The notes beneath the pieces are model-generated. The model saw nothing but the letters and a program-made list of their open reading frames with translations. It did not search any database and was not told the DNA's origin. Position numbers and translations under genes: made by a program. Below, piece after piece: positions 1 to 64,000 of a stretch of 64,000 nucleotides of DNA; positions within the stretch are counted from its first letter, which is position 1, and each line of letters begins with the position of its first letter. This stretch comes from Allolobophora icterica (taxonomy: Eukaryota > Annelida > Clitellata > Crassiclitellata > Lumbricidae): NCBI GenBank assembly GCA_963556255.1, contig OY744605.1, forward strand, positions 72,060,713 through 72,124,712. The letters run 5' to 3'.

Positions 1-211
1 TGGTTAGCCAATGCTTGTATTAATTTTTGGTTTAAATTTCGGCTTCATTGTTAGTTAAGTCTTATAAATTTTCATCCAGATATTTACTTCATATATGTCC
101 GTTTCAGCCTGTGAACTCCCAGGGTGTCCCATTCAGCGGGACGTAAACACCAACTACGATCTGACAATCCACTATGATCAACGATCCACAGTATGGTCAA
201 TTATCATCTTA

Positions 212-17064
<16,853 letters not shown>

Positions 17065-20000
17065 TTCGTCTTCCTCTCGTACCGCAAGTACAAACTGACG
17101 TCATCGTAATGGCAAACCATAAGAAATTAACAAATTTCCGTTAAAAATTCCGAAATTGTACGCACAAACGTTATTAAACGTCCGGAATTTGTAGGCTTGT
17201 GATCTTAAATCGTGTTTATCATCGTGTACTATGACATGAATTTCAAGTTTAATTATAACACTTAAATAAATTTAAAAGTTTGTTCGATTTATTTTCCAGG
17301 CGAAATCATTGCACTGTCAAAAGGCGTAAGCTGCTTTCAAACGGTTGATGCCTTCGCATTCTGTTTCGGCGTCACAGAAGTTATCCATTTAACACAGCAA
17401 TGATCATAATTATCTAAACAATAAATTTCCCCAAGGAATTACATAACTGTTCTATACGAAACAGCAGTTTTAACCTGGCTACGAGAATGTTTTCGTAATA
17501 AAGAAGTTGATTCCCTCAAACTTTTTGACTTTTCCTTCCGAGGTACGCTCATGCTTTACAACTAGTTTCCGCATCTGACGTGAGTTTCCCGTTTATCCCG
17601 TGTTTGAGCCATTAAACCTGCGCTTAACTTTAAAAGAAACCCTTCACTTTCGTAAGAACTTTACTGTTGGCTGGTTCTTAAATTGGAATTGGACGGGAAT
17701 TTCATCGGTATATGTTTGTGCCGATTGACTGCTATGAGGTTTGCAGAATAAGCCGAGCAAACCGGACTTCTCCAAATAACGACGTACGCTTTCTGTCTAT
17801 TAATTTTAAACCGGTCATTCTGAAATTATACTGCATTTGAGCAATGAATAAACTCTCGTTTTGGTGTGATCAAAATTGTTTAGCCCCAGACCTATAGCAA
17901 GAATCAGTTAAAGGCCGAAAAATGTTTGCACAAAATGGCAGCTGTTCTAAGTTTCTATCCTTTGCTGCGGCTGGATTTCAGGATCAAAGTCTGGCAGATT
18001 CACTGGAAAAAGAACTGTCAGTGTGAAATGAACGGGCATGAAGATGAATTTAAGGAAATTTCAAAACTCCAACAATCTTATATAATTTATTGAATCTTGC
18101 ATAAATGCCAGAAACCAACTCAATAATTATCAGTTTCAGATTATAAAAGTGCAGTATGTCTAAACATTGTAAATATGCCCTACTCCCCAATAGATCTGTC
18201 CTTACATGTCTGTGCATGTGTTTATCTGATTTGCTCCCAGTCTTTGTTTTTCTGTGTCTCTCTTCGTTGCTTCTCTCTACCTCTTCTTTCTGGCTGCCTG
18301 CTTGAATATTCCCTGTCTCAGTGTTCCTCTGTCTCCCCATTAGCCTCTGTCTCGTCAAAGCATGACAATGTTTTGTAACCACCAGTGCTTTTTTCAGCCG
18401 GAACAGCATTTCGGCACCTTTTTTCAGCTACTAAAAAATTATTTATTTTAACAATGAAACAATATTTCAGTTATTTTAATTAAATGTCAGTGTTTTGAAC
18501 TGTTTTCAATGTTTATTGAGACCCCGCCAACTCCCATTCCAGTTTTTCTAGGGATTTTAGCCCTTCCATAATTGTTCAGTTCCGGAACCTATTGTTCAGT
18601 TCCGGAACCTTTTTTTCTCGAAAAAAGCACTGGTAACCATTGATAATCATGCATAACTACCGGTATTCCAGCATAAAGTAACATCACATTTTCGTTGTTA
18701 CACTGTAGAACTGCAAAACGTTCAACAAGATGCAATGCACTTAATAATCCATCGTCAGCCTTGAAGCAACACACTCCACTAGAATTCAACATAAATAACC
18801 GTAATTCAAAAATTTTCTTACAAAACTTCTAGTACCATATAAATGCTAATCAACACTGGCAAAAATTAAGGCACACACAAGCAATGTTTATTAATAACAA
18901 CATTTCAGCTGTTCAATTTAATTCCAAGTGTCTTAGAGATGGACAACTGAGAACTTTATTAAAGATGTCTTCATTGAACATTTAAAAAATAACCTTACTG
19001 AAAATGAAATGAATGTTTGCAGATGGTATCCACGTATTTTTCCATGGTACAAAAAACATTAATAGCACAATCGTTGTTTTGTGTTAGTTTAAACTAGTCA
19101 TTTACGATAAATAATAAAATGAATTAAACAGTTGATGAGGTAGCAAACAGATAGTGGTCAATCATCTCAAGTTGCTGTCCACTAGGATGATGAAAAGGTG
19201 CATCAATTTTATAAATGTCAGGTCCAATCCTCACCATTGTACTAATAATGGATTCAAATCTCAATTTTATTAATACCAGGCTCTGTTCTCAATGTTATGA
19301 ATACCAGGTTCAGTTTTCAGTGTTACTGACAACAGGTTCAATTCTCAATGTTATTAATGAAAGGCTCCTTTCTTAGTATTATAAATAACACCACGAATTG
19401 TACATTTTTTCACACAGCAAGCGCTAACTCAAAGGGTTACACTGACCATGCATCCTTCATTTGCATTTGTCAAAGCCATATGAAGAAAATGAGATACACC
19501 AAACCCTTTCTCCAATACTAGCTCAGGGCAGAGGAAACAAACACGAGTGCTCTGATGAAAGTAAGCCATGAGCTCTGTTAGCACAAGTCCAAGAGGCATG
19601 AACCTCCAGCTGACAGACAAAGTACTCAAACAGGACAAATTTTTGTAATGCAACTGTTGCAATTTAAAAAAAACACAACCATTGTAATTCAACAAAAGAA
19701 CCATTGTAATTCAACAAAAGGGTAACCTGCCCTCAAATGAGCACATAAGCAGTTTGGTCAGTGATTGGCTAAAATGTAGTTTGTTGACCTAATTATCAGT
19801 GCATCCACTAATTAAGGTAATCGCGAGATTATGTAATATATGACGATTTTTGAAACATCGATAATTGTTTCTGAAACTCAAAACAGAGTTCCTGTGTCCA
19901 CAGCAACTCAGAAAAATGTGAAACGAAACGAATCAGCATACATGTTTTCATGGTCATCACCCTTAATCATTGTTTAATTTCAGCATTTTCAAGGGTTAAG

Positions 20001-21739
20001 TAGAGGCATGTCCATTCACCAAAGTAGCTATCCAGAACAGTGCACACCTAGGAAAGTGCATAATTGTGTTTACACCTCATAAATCTACGGACTGGACTTC
20101 TATAGCACCGGTTTCAATTTTCCTGATAAACGGTAATGCAGACACTACAATCTAAATTGCAGGTTCACATCATTTTTCGAGAAAACCAAAATTTGACAAA
20201 TTAGGATGACCTAGTTTTTCTGTAACACTCAAACTCAACCGGAGTACATTAATCTGCATAAAATCAGCTGAATGAACACTAATGAAAATTTGACCCGCAT
20301 CAAAATAAGTTCATTATATACAGTTTGCATCAAAAAAGGAAAATATTTAAAAAAAATTGTACTTTTCCCTACAAGTGGAATTCAAAAGACTCCATTTTAG
20401 AGAGATTGTAACAAACATAGATTGTTGATCAACATAAGGCAGCCTGGCCTCTTGTTCACGGGCAATGTACATCCACCAGTTGACGATCTAGTACAGCAAC
20501 TATGGTAAATCTAAGGCACAGTCCACAACTGCAGTGTATTATATAGTCTGTATATAAATGTATGTATCAAGCATGTATATAGTACATGGATGTATCTGCA
20601 TTATCAAACCGCACATTGTAAGAACTCTCAAAATGCACATATGCATACATACATGTATGAACGATGCATTCATGGTCATTTGCATCTACAGCAGCTTGCA
20701 TAAAATCTAGCTTCAGCTACGATTTTGACTTTTTCAATAATGCATAACAATGGCCAATTAAACAGTATAGAAAATTCAAACTGCATCAAAATATGTTCAT
20801 TAGAGTTTTCACCAAAAAAATTAAAAAATCTGTAAAAATTGTCTTTCAGACATGCATGCATGAATGTACCATGTGCACATACATGCATGCATGTACAATG
20901 TACAAAAGTACACCTGCAAGGCACCTTTTTAAGACCTCTTAGAAGCACCGGACAAGTGGTCATTTAATCTGATGACAGAGATCTCTACAAAATACGAGAA
21001 ACTTGTGATGTCACATACACTGTACCTGTAGAATGTAGATGCAATTATAATTGTAAATGCTTATTTATATAGCACCTCTAAAAACTCATCAAAGGTGCTC
21101 CTGACTTAACTACACAAGATCACGATCAAACAAGATGTCCAGTACATGTGTCGGTGAGAATCAACAAAAAAACAAATTTGCAAAAGAAATGCTCACCTCT
21201 TTCTTGATCAGTAATTTAATCACATAACTTCTACAATGATGTGTATACATATAACTTATTTCTTATCATTCAGAGATACCGTACGTTATCAACAGATTCA
21301 TTGAATGCTTCTTCAAGTGCCAAAAACACTAATAACATGTTCTGTACAACACATTAATTCATACATTTAACAACTGTTGCACCACAAGATGTTTACCAGA
21401 CAACTGGGTGGCATTATGCAAATTGATCACTATTTTGTTCTCGGCGTAAATGTTTAGAACTGTAAATCCTGATGTACATCCGCATTCTCTTCAAAACAGT
21501 AATGTTTCTCAAAACTTTAAATAATGTCGCTTCCTGATTAACGAATAAAAATCAAATGTGCAAACAGTGGCACCATCAGTAAGGTTGCACCTGTTGTACG
21601 ACCCGCAGAACAACACCAAACATCCTGGAAAACAGTTGCTCACTCTGCAAAACAGACTCTTACTTGTCAAGCACTACCTCACATGAACAGAATTTCTAAG
21701 AGCCAGTGACATCACCATCACAACCCTCCAGAAAATGAT
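17065..21739. other. Intergenic stretch between the ATPase start and the BCR-like stop
   Basis: No ORF with recognisable homology was seen on either strand. It presumably holds the ATPase promoter and the 3' UTR of the BCR-like gene. Contents noted are one hAT-like MITE, AT-rich sequence, and two related blocks near 20,300 and 20,780 containing GCATCAAAATA and GTTCATTA. Confidence 0.6.
18383..18632. mobile_element. hAT-like MITE (250 bp)
   Basis: Termini are CAGTGCTTTTTTC and GAAAAAAGCACTG, with flanks GTAACCAC and GTAACCAT (7 of 8 match). A tandem duplication of ATTGTTCAGTTCCGGAACCT lies near the right end. Confidence 0.8.
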
Positions 21740-56753
<35,014 letters not shown>

Positions 56754-57926
56754 ATTAAGGCTTTACTAACGATCTACAAAATAACGAATTTAATCCAAGA
56801 CGAATCTTCAAACACGAATCCACCACCTCTAAACAAGAGCAGATGACTGATGCTATAATTATCTCACAAGGTAAGAATATGCGAAATATATAGCGCCTTA
56901 ATATGTTCTCACATCGGATTTTACTTTCAAATTCTCCAATCTCTCTATGTCTCTCTCAAAATATAACTGTTGTGTTATCAATAGCCTTTGGGTCACATGT
57001 AGTAATATTCTTAGATCAGATAGATCAAAAGATAGGATAGGGCAATATATTCTTGGAAATTTGTATCGAGTTTCCAAGCTTCAAACAACGCAGTCGAATC
57101 CTAAATACCTCTATAGCGCATAGCGCCATCATCATAATACATGAAGTATCGACAATACCATCTACGATATCCCTTTGAGCTCCTACCAATCTACCTGCTT
57201 AACCTTTGTAAGCTTAAAATTAATATAGGCCCCTATTCACCGGGATACGAAACTATTATAACCTTAGGCGGAAGTAATTAGGCCTAAGTAGGTCTACACG
57301 CCTACCGATTTTGTTTTGGCGGAGTAGGCCTATTTGGAAAAAACGAAGCTGGTTCCTCCGACTTCACTTTCTTCGAGTGCTGTAGCAAAAATCAAAATCC
57401 ACTGAACAAGTCTAATCTAAAAGAATCATAGAAATGATAGCTAAGCGGAAGTAGCCATGACGAGAAAATCGGTCTGCGTTAGCCTATTATTCCAGAGCTC
57501 TACAATTATGCGGCATCATTTCTGTAAATTTTTATATGAATATTCATGAATATTATAAGTATGAATATTAATACATGTAGTGTGAATATTAATTTAAAAC
57601 TTATACATTATTAGGCTTACCTTGCACCAGTTAAAGGCACATCTAAAACAGTACTTAATGACAGTAGAATAATAATTGTCACGTAATAATGGACTTGAAT
57701 ACAAACTATAGGCCTATCCATTAGCATACTTTGTATTTAAGAAAGTGACAACAGATGCTACTACATGTAGGCCTACAACATTAGGCTACATAGTAGGCCT
57801 GTTTGGGCGACTCATGGTACGTGGGACCCAGATGCATGGTTCCTCTTGAGTTCTCCCTTTGACACCTATTGGAGTGAACTTGATTGTCAGCATATTTTGT
57901 AAGCTTTTGGTGATCAATAAAAGTGA

Positions 57927-58013
57927 CCACTACTACTACTACCACTACTACTACTTCCACTACTGCTGCTACTACTACGAACCACCACTACTAGCACCAC
58001 TACTACTATTACC
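57927..58013. repeat. (ACT)n-rich tract
   Basis: Imperfect ACTACTACTACC units. Confidence 0.9.
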
Positions 58014-58118
58014 ACTACACTACACATTGTAATTGTAATTAGTAACTTCTATTGCGCCGGTATTTAGTGAACAAGGCATCAACTGATGGCACACCAAAAC
58101 CAAGCCATATAATCAGGT

Positions 58119-59200
58119 CAAATCCAGAAGATCAATCCGTAAGACAGATCTTCTTTCATTGTGATTTCACAGAGAATATTTCCATAACAACCGTGACTTC
58201 ACAGATATTGCTACCGCTAGGAATAATTGCATTATGACTTCACAGAGGATATTGCAACTGCTAGGAATAATTATTGCATTGTGATTTCAAAGAGGACATT
58301 GCTACCGCACTAGAAATAATTGCTTTGTGATTTCACAGAGGATATTTCCATAGAACCTCGTTCAGTAACTGCAATGTGATTTCACAGAGGATATTGTTAC
58401 TGCTGGCAACAATTGCATTGTGATTTCGTAGAGGATATATTGCCTTAGCAACCTCTTCTAACCTCTTGGAATAATTGCATTGTGATTTCATAGATACACG
58501 TGTTGCATTGTGATTTCATACAGTAGGCCTATATATTTCCATAGCAACCCCCTATTGAAATAATTGCATTGTGATTTCATAGAGAACATGTTGCCATAGC
58601 AACGATCGTCTACCTCTGGAAATAATTGCATTGTGATTTCATAGAGGTTATATTGCCTTAGCAACCTCATGTAATAATTGCATTGTGATTTCACAGAGAA
58701 CATATTGTTGCCATGGCAACCTCTAACTTCCTGGAATAATTGCATTGTGACTTCATACAGGATATGTTGTCTTACTAATCTCATGTAATAATTGCATTGT
58801 GATTTAATAGAGAGCATATTGTTGCCATAGCAACATCTTTTAACTTTTTGTAATAATATTATTGCATTGTCACTTCATACAGGATATATAGTGTCATAAT
58901 ATACATAATCTCATGTTAGAATCACATTGTGATTTCATACAGAGTATATTTCCATAGCAACATCTTGTAATAATTGCATTGTGATTTCACAGATGATATA
59001 TTGCCACCTCTTTTAGTAAACTGCATTGTGATTTCACAGAACATATTGCCATAGCAACCTTTTGTAGATTTCCATTGTGATTTCACACATGATATATTGC
59101 CACCTCTTTTAATAATTGATTAATCGTGATTTCATAGAAGACATAATTTATTGCTGCAGCTACCACTTGAAATAATTGCATTGTGATTTCATACAGGGCT
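58119..59200. repeat. Degenerate minisatellite, ~20 units of 45–63 bp
   Basis: Each unit contains ATTGCATTGTGATTTCATAG, and most also have ATATTGCCATAGCAACCTCT. Unit length and sequence drift along the array. It lies 1.4–2.4 kb upstream of the BCR-like start codon. Confidence 0.9.
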
Positions 59201-60829
59201 AATACACCTGTAGGCCTATTCACTGTGTCCATGGGCTATACGCAAAGGGCACATACATGTGCAAGTTTTTCTACAGTGACCGTATGGCCTCGACCCTACT
59301 CATTTGTAAGTTAACTCATGGGGTAAGATCCTGCACAAACACTGCCCATTTGATAGGGTGCCATGCCTTTTAAGGTCCCCGTGTATGGACCGTGCTAGCG
59401 GGAGATTCTAATCTCTGCAATAAGCCACCATCAGTAATTCAGTATGCGAACTGGCATTCGCACGCACTAAGCACCACCTAAAATGTAAATGTGCAGGTTT
59501 TCCATATATGGCCTCACAATGGAAATCCTACAAAAGGTTGCTATGGCAATATACCCTCGACCCTGCTCAAGCTCAATAAATTGACTGGGTGAGATCCTTA
59601 TATGCGCAATCCAACCAATATAGCTAACCGGGCCAAGCCTCGGGGTTTTACTCGGGAACAGCCAATCCTTTCCTACATGTAATCATCCCAGTTCTCGTAT
59701 GTTTTTGTTTCAAAGATGTACAGTATAAAACTAAATCATGGTCACATTGTACCTTGATAGGCAGACGGTCTGATTCAAACTACGTGTGTTTATGTAGGCA
59801 ATACATGTATGCGTATACACAATTACACATGTGTGTATGTTTGCATGTACATATGTGTGTGGATCCGTGTATGTACAGTATGGTTACAGTTGATAATGTT
59901 AAATAAAAACACATGCTTTTATTTGTCTTCTCTACGTTTAACAGTACTTTAGCAAATATCGCAAACATGTAGAATTCTATTTGTCTTTAATAAAGCAATC
60001 CTTGATTTCCATAAAGAAACAATTATGCACATCCAACACAAAGCATCACAAAAGAGCTGCTGACTGTAAGACAGAAAGACAACAATGACAGTGGACAGAC
60101 CAAAACATTTCAGAACATTCAGCAAACGTTAATGTCAGTTAACAGTAGACACGGATGTGGCACAAACACTGTCTAGTAATCTGGAAACTTGTAGACCCAC
60201 ATTAAGTACTGCGTTATAACGTGGTTGCACAACAATGCATGGTCATGGTACAAAACTGAATTAAATTTTGGGTTCTATTTGACACAGAATTCGTCATATT
60301 GAGTTTTTACTGTATATCAACACCTTTAAAATTAATAAAATGACTCTTCTACTTGATCTGACTCTGAGAGAACCAGACCTTCTCAGGTTTATACAGCTAA
60401 CCCTTTTGCAACCAAATTTCATGTTGCCCTAAAATTGCTTGTGCCACATTACTGGACCGAGTTGGCCTGGACAAAGACACTTGAAACTCGACAACACAAA
60501 AAAGCAGCTTTAAATAGTCTGAAAGGGCATAGCAGAAATGTAAGCAACTTCCTGTACGATTACATAACATGTAACATGTTCACATAATGAGTCGTACGAT
60601 TACATAACATGTAACATCATGTAACATGTTCACAAAATGTGTCTAGTGACTTAACAGAAGCACCTTTCGCACACCATCAACACTTGAACTAACGATATCA
60701 ACTAGGCATAAAAAACTGTGAACATTATCGAAACATTATTGAAACAAAAAATTACTACAGTTCTGCAAGAACAGATCTGATCTTATCTTTGTGTTGCAAG
60801 CAGTGTGAGTGCCTTCCCACCCACAAAAT

Positions 60830-60972
60830 ATGGTCAGTGTTTACAATTTACAGCCCAGTTCGCTAAGGGGTGCCAGTGGCACAGAAATATTGAAACACAA
60901 TTCTGCCTGATGGGGATTTGAAACACTGTCCTCTGGATTAATAGTCCAGCATGCCAACCACTCGACCATCAG
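60830..60972 (-). mobile_element. tRNA-derived SINE, third type
   Basis: Minus strand starts TGATGGTCGAGTGGTTGGCA and has GCTGGACTATTAATCCAG (an anticodon-arm-like hairpin) and GTGTTTCAAATCCCCATC (B-box-like). The body contains CTGTGCCACTGGCACCCCTT. Related fragments lie near 5,320 and 43,600. Confidence 0.55.
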
Positions 60973-61475
60973 ATAGATCCATTAGATGAAACACGATGAC
61001 ATTCTCCCTATCAACTTAAATAAGATTTTTCTATCATGATTGGTCAAATTTGTACCTAAAAACTGTTCCCTAACCGCAGAGTAACTGGGATGCTATACTG
61101 CTGGAAAACATTCAAACTAAACGGATGTAGAGCCAAGTTCAGCTTCAAAAAAGACAAATCTATCTGTACTTATATCAGTTAACATCAAAAGTCAATAAAA
61201 AATTAATCAACGTCCAAATATTGAAAGTCATGCACAATATAAATACTACATCAAACTCTGAGAACCTTGGACAGTAAAGTAAAGCATTAAACGGCTTAAA
61301 AAATCAGACATATATTCTTCCAGTAGTCTTTCAAATCTAAGTTAAAACACAAACATAATGACGAAGAACATTTTGGCAAAGAGTGAAATTCACAAGACTG
61401 ATAAATTTTTGGCCAGATTACCTTGATTACACTCGATAATGATTTAACAAAACACATTACACTATAAGCGTACAG

Positions 61476-61643
61476 CAGTGGTGCACAACCTTTTTTGGCT
61501 AAGGGCCACTAACCGATTTCTTAAACCCTTTGGGGGCCAAACAAGTGTGAAGACTCCGCTTAGTACAGACGAATCCATGCCAAAATTTATGAAGACGACG
61601 GGCCGGATATGACCCACGGGCCGGACGTTGTGCACCACCACTG
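61476..61643. mobile_element. hAT-like MITE, CAGTGGTGCACAACC family (168 bp)
   Basis: Left CAGTGGTGCACAACCTTTTT and right GTTGTGCACCACCACTG, with flanks GCGTACAG and GCGTATAG (7 of 8). Shares the GGCCACTAA and CCGGACGTTGTGCAC blocks with the 44.2-kb copy. Confidence 0.82.
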
Positions 61644-62427
61644 GCGTATAGAATCATTTTGGCTCCATTGCAATTACAAAAACACAGAGAAACGTAGATC
61701 CAAGTAGCAAATTAAAATCATGATGTAGCATATCTGACTTACGAAATGAATACGAGATGGCAGAAACCAGTGATGACTTTAAAAGCTGTCATGAATTCTT
61801 GCCTTATGCCATGGCAATGCTTCCATTATGCACCAACAGAAATACTTTCGTAATACCACAATTGCGTTAGTTGCACTACTATAATAAACCGGAACAAATG
61901 CAGAACGATATCGTTGGTAAGAGGATATTCATAGATATGCACTTCCAACTACTTAATAAATACAAAACAAAAATTGTTACTGTCATATCTGGTACTTGAA
62001 GTACTTATGTTATTAGTAAAACAATACAAATTTAGCATGATACATACTAGTGACCACTAAAAAATTAAGCAGTATTAACTAGTGAAATACTAAAAAGTGT
62101 GTTTTACTGGTGAAATATAAAGAAAATATAGCATTGACAAGCAAAATACTATAAAACTGTGGCAGTATTTACTGGTAAATATCATAGAAGTGTAATTCAG
62201 TGGAGTTTAGTACGTCATGAAAACTCTTCGCAGACAGAACAGAGCGTGTAATACGGATCGAAGTGGTAAATATTCTTGTATAATGTATATATCTTCCAGA
62301 GCCAAATATACCAGAATAAAAGATCATTGAGAATAGTACAGACTCTGAACCATCTTAACACACTGCTTGCTTTTCTACGCACTGGCCAGGAGTGCATCTT
62401 GCTGGATGAAAATGGCACAGAGGGTGG

Positions 62428-62513
62428 CTACCACAGCTTGGAAGACTTTCCGCCCGGAGGTTGAATCACCCGGGACGATGTCCTTGCCACTGGCTGGTCA
62501 TCAATCTGAGCTC
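62428..62513 (-). CDS. JPT-like terminal exon
   Basis: Acceptor is gcttgcag. It encodes AQIDDQPVARTSSRVIQPPG then GKSSKLW and TAG at 62,428–62,430. Confidence 0.7.
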
Positions 62514-63537
62514 CTGCAAGCAAACCAATCAACAGGTTTACCCAGTTTCCTATATATAATTAAAACAGTACTTTGATCTAAGGCAGTAATGAAAAACCCT
62601 TATCAACATCTGTTTCTTCTGCTCTGATAAGCTCACTTCTACCTGTCCAAATCATGTGGAAACTGCCTAATCCTTGCCTCTAACTTCAAATCCCATAAAA
62701 ATTGATAGTATTAGTAGCACCAGTAATAATAATAATATCTTATTATTATAATTTTTGTTTATTTATAATACATATTTGTCCTGAAATTGACGAGTTTCAG
62801 CCATTTAATATACTATACTTACTTGCTAACTTACATTTGAGTTAGTTTCCTATTTGCAGCCTTAATTTAAATCATCGTTGACTTATTTGCACTCTACAGT
62901 TTTGAAATTAATAACACTACTGTAGCCCTGCAGGAACTGACTCGCACCAGTGTGTTCAGCACGTGCTAAAGACACACTTGTTCAGACTGGCTAATCATGT
63001 TTATTTGCTGTCGGTCACTATAGGTGAACTGGTGCGCTAGAAATGTATTGTATTTACAATATGAAGAATAATAATAATTATATGTATGTATTTATTAATA
63101 CATATATGTATGTGTGCATATAAAAATGTATGTACCAGTATGTATATATGTATACATGCATGCACGAATACATGCATATATCAAAACACTCAAAATAGTG
63201 TATGTTAAGGACTTCTCAACTCCAAAGCCATGCAAACATGGCGGCTACCTAACTGACTGAAACGGGCAAGCTGAAAACGTACATGTATGTTGACAGAATG
63301 AGCTGAAAGAGTATGCATAGTTACCAGAGATGCAAAAAAGGTATTAAAGCAATTGATAAACTGCAACCAACCACTAAAAGAAAAGCTGGAATCCTGGAGG
63401 TTTCGGCCGCCGCTTTGTGTTGGCGGTCGTTTGCGGAATTCCTCTTGTTTATAGTCGGCATTGGAGTTGTCAGCATTAGCCGAGTCATCCGCATCGCTCG
63501 TCAGGGCTGGACCCATGTACGGCTCCCTTGTCACCTT
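62428..63537 (-). CDS. Jupiter/HN1 (JPT)-like protein, last two exons
   Basis: Two exons join in phase and end DSSFSFSGAQIDDQPVARTS then SRVIQPPGGKSSKLW and stop. JPT/HN1 proteins are small, disordered, microtubule-associated proteins with repeated R-x-x-PPGGxSS motifs, and vertebrate members end in PPGGKSS plus a few residues. The upstream exon carries a DYKQEEF stretch and is otherwise low-complexity. More N-terminal PPGG motifs should lie beyond base 64,000. The identity rests mainly on the terminal motif. Confidence 0.65.
63372..63537 (-). CDS. JPT-like penultimate exon
   Basis: Acceptor is aaatcacag and donor is AGTG|gttggt. It encodes KVTREPYMGPALTSDADDSA and YKQEEFRKRPPTQSGGRNLQ. Ser/Asp/Asn-rich, and in phase with the terminal exon. 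Confidence 0.6.
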
Positions 63538-64000
63538 CTGTGATTTGTTACTCAGCTGAAATAAATTATAGCATCCCCTCTCCTATAAGAATAAATTGAA
63601 ATGCTTGCTAACGACCCCTGAGACAAATTTTGGCCAGTCTTTTAAAGGTGCACCCTCTAGCCAATGGCATAGACATCAGCTTTGTAAGCTCTTCAAGAGT
63701 GCTCTATAAACATCTCCACATTCAGCAAATTTATTTAGCTACTCTCCAGACTGAATTCAGGGTGGGCCAATTCAGCCATATCTCGCCATCTGATTTTGGG
63801 AAGTCACGCAGTTTGGCTGTCCCCAAAACTCGCTAGACTTTCCAGTTGAACTTGGGTTACTAAACAACAGGTCATCAGAAATGGGGACACTTAAAGAGGT
63901 CATACAAAATCTGGGGAACTATAAAAAGTCATTACACACAATGTGAACCCCATTGCAAACTGCTGGATATTCTGCCAAAATAACAACATTAAATGCCAAC
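63538..64000. other. Right-edge sequence without recognised exons
   Basis: Probably an intron of the JPT-like gene. No PPGG-encoding sequence was found on the minus strand here. Confidence 0.45.

Larger units (their letters stand above)
56754..62427. other. Intergenic stretch between the JPT-like stop and the BCR-like start
   Basis: No coding sequence was recognised. It should hold the BCR-like promoter and 5' UTR and the 3' UTR of the JPT-like gene. Contents are clustered TAGGCCTA motifs (57.2–59.2 kb), an (ACT)n run, the 58-kb minisatellite, a duplicated GTACGATTACATAACATGTA near 60.55 kb, a SINE and a hAT-like MITE. Confidence 0.6.

Overview
This window is intron-rich animal DNA. It has canonical GT-AG introns of 0.1–9 kb, many microsatellites, tRNA-derived SINEs, LINE remnants and several kinds of DNA transposon. 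A Bcr-type RhoGEF/RhoGAP and a Na+/K+-type P-ATPase point to a metazoan. The repeat landscape (hAT MITEs, (ACAT)n and CT tracts, frequent TAGGCCTA) suggests a non-vertebrate, probably marine invertebrate. I cannot name the species or phylum.

All three host genes lie on the minus strand, so they read from high to low coordinates. (1) From 307 to about 17,064 are the first ~760 codons of a Na+/K+-ATPase alpha-like P-type ATPase in 14 predicted exons. It runs from the N-terminal basic region through TM1–TM4, the A domain, the phosphorylation site and the hinge motif, and is cut by the left window edge before TM5. (2) From 21,740 to 56,753 is a complete BCR-like gene of 25 predicted exons and 1,179 codons. 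It has the N-terminal oligomerisation region, DH, PH, C2 and RhoGAP domains. All exon phases agree and one intron appears to use a GC donor. (3) From 62,428 to 63,537 are the last two exons of a Jupiter/HN1 (JPT)-like microtubule-associated protein whose 5' part lies beyond the right edge.

The most striking element sits in intron 1 of the BCR-like gene: a 4,504-bp DNA transposon at 50,002–54,505. It has perfect 33-bp terminal inverted repeats and a perfect 6-bp ATCGAT target duplication. Its three-exon gene, read by splice sites and phase, gives one uninterrupted 900-residue protein. That protein has three near-identical 57-residue tandem repeats, Cys clusters and an Asp/Gly-rich RNase-H-like core (SDTCGGQNRN, GHSYLDVD). 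It looks recently mobile and I cannot assign it firmly to a named superfamily.

Other mobile DNA includes nine hAT-like MITE insertions with 8-bp target duplications (one nested in another), an internally deleted mariner-like element, a frameshifted LINE reverse transcriptase, several LINE 3' ends, three SINE types and tiny palindromes bounded by TTAA. A perfect 33-bp hairpin lies 24 nt inside intron 24 of the BCR-like gene. A 1-kb degenerate minisatellite lies upstream of that gene's start codon. The 17.1–21.7 kb and 56.8–62.4 kb stretches contain no recognisable coding sequence.
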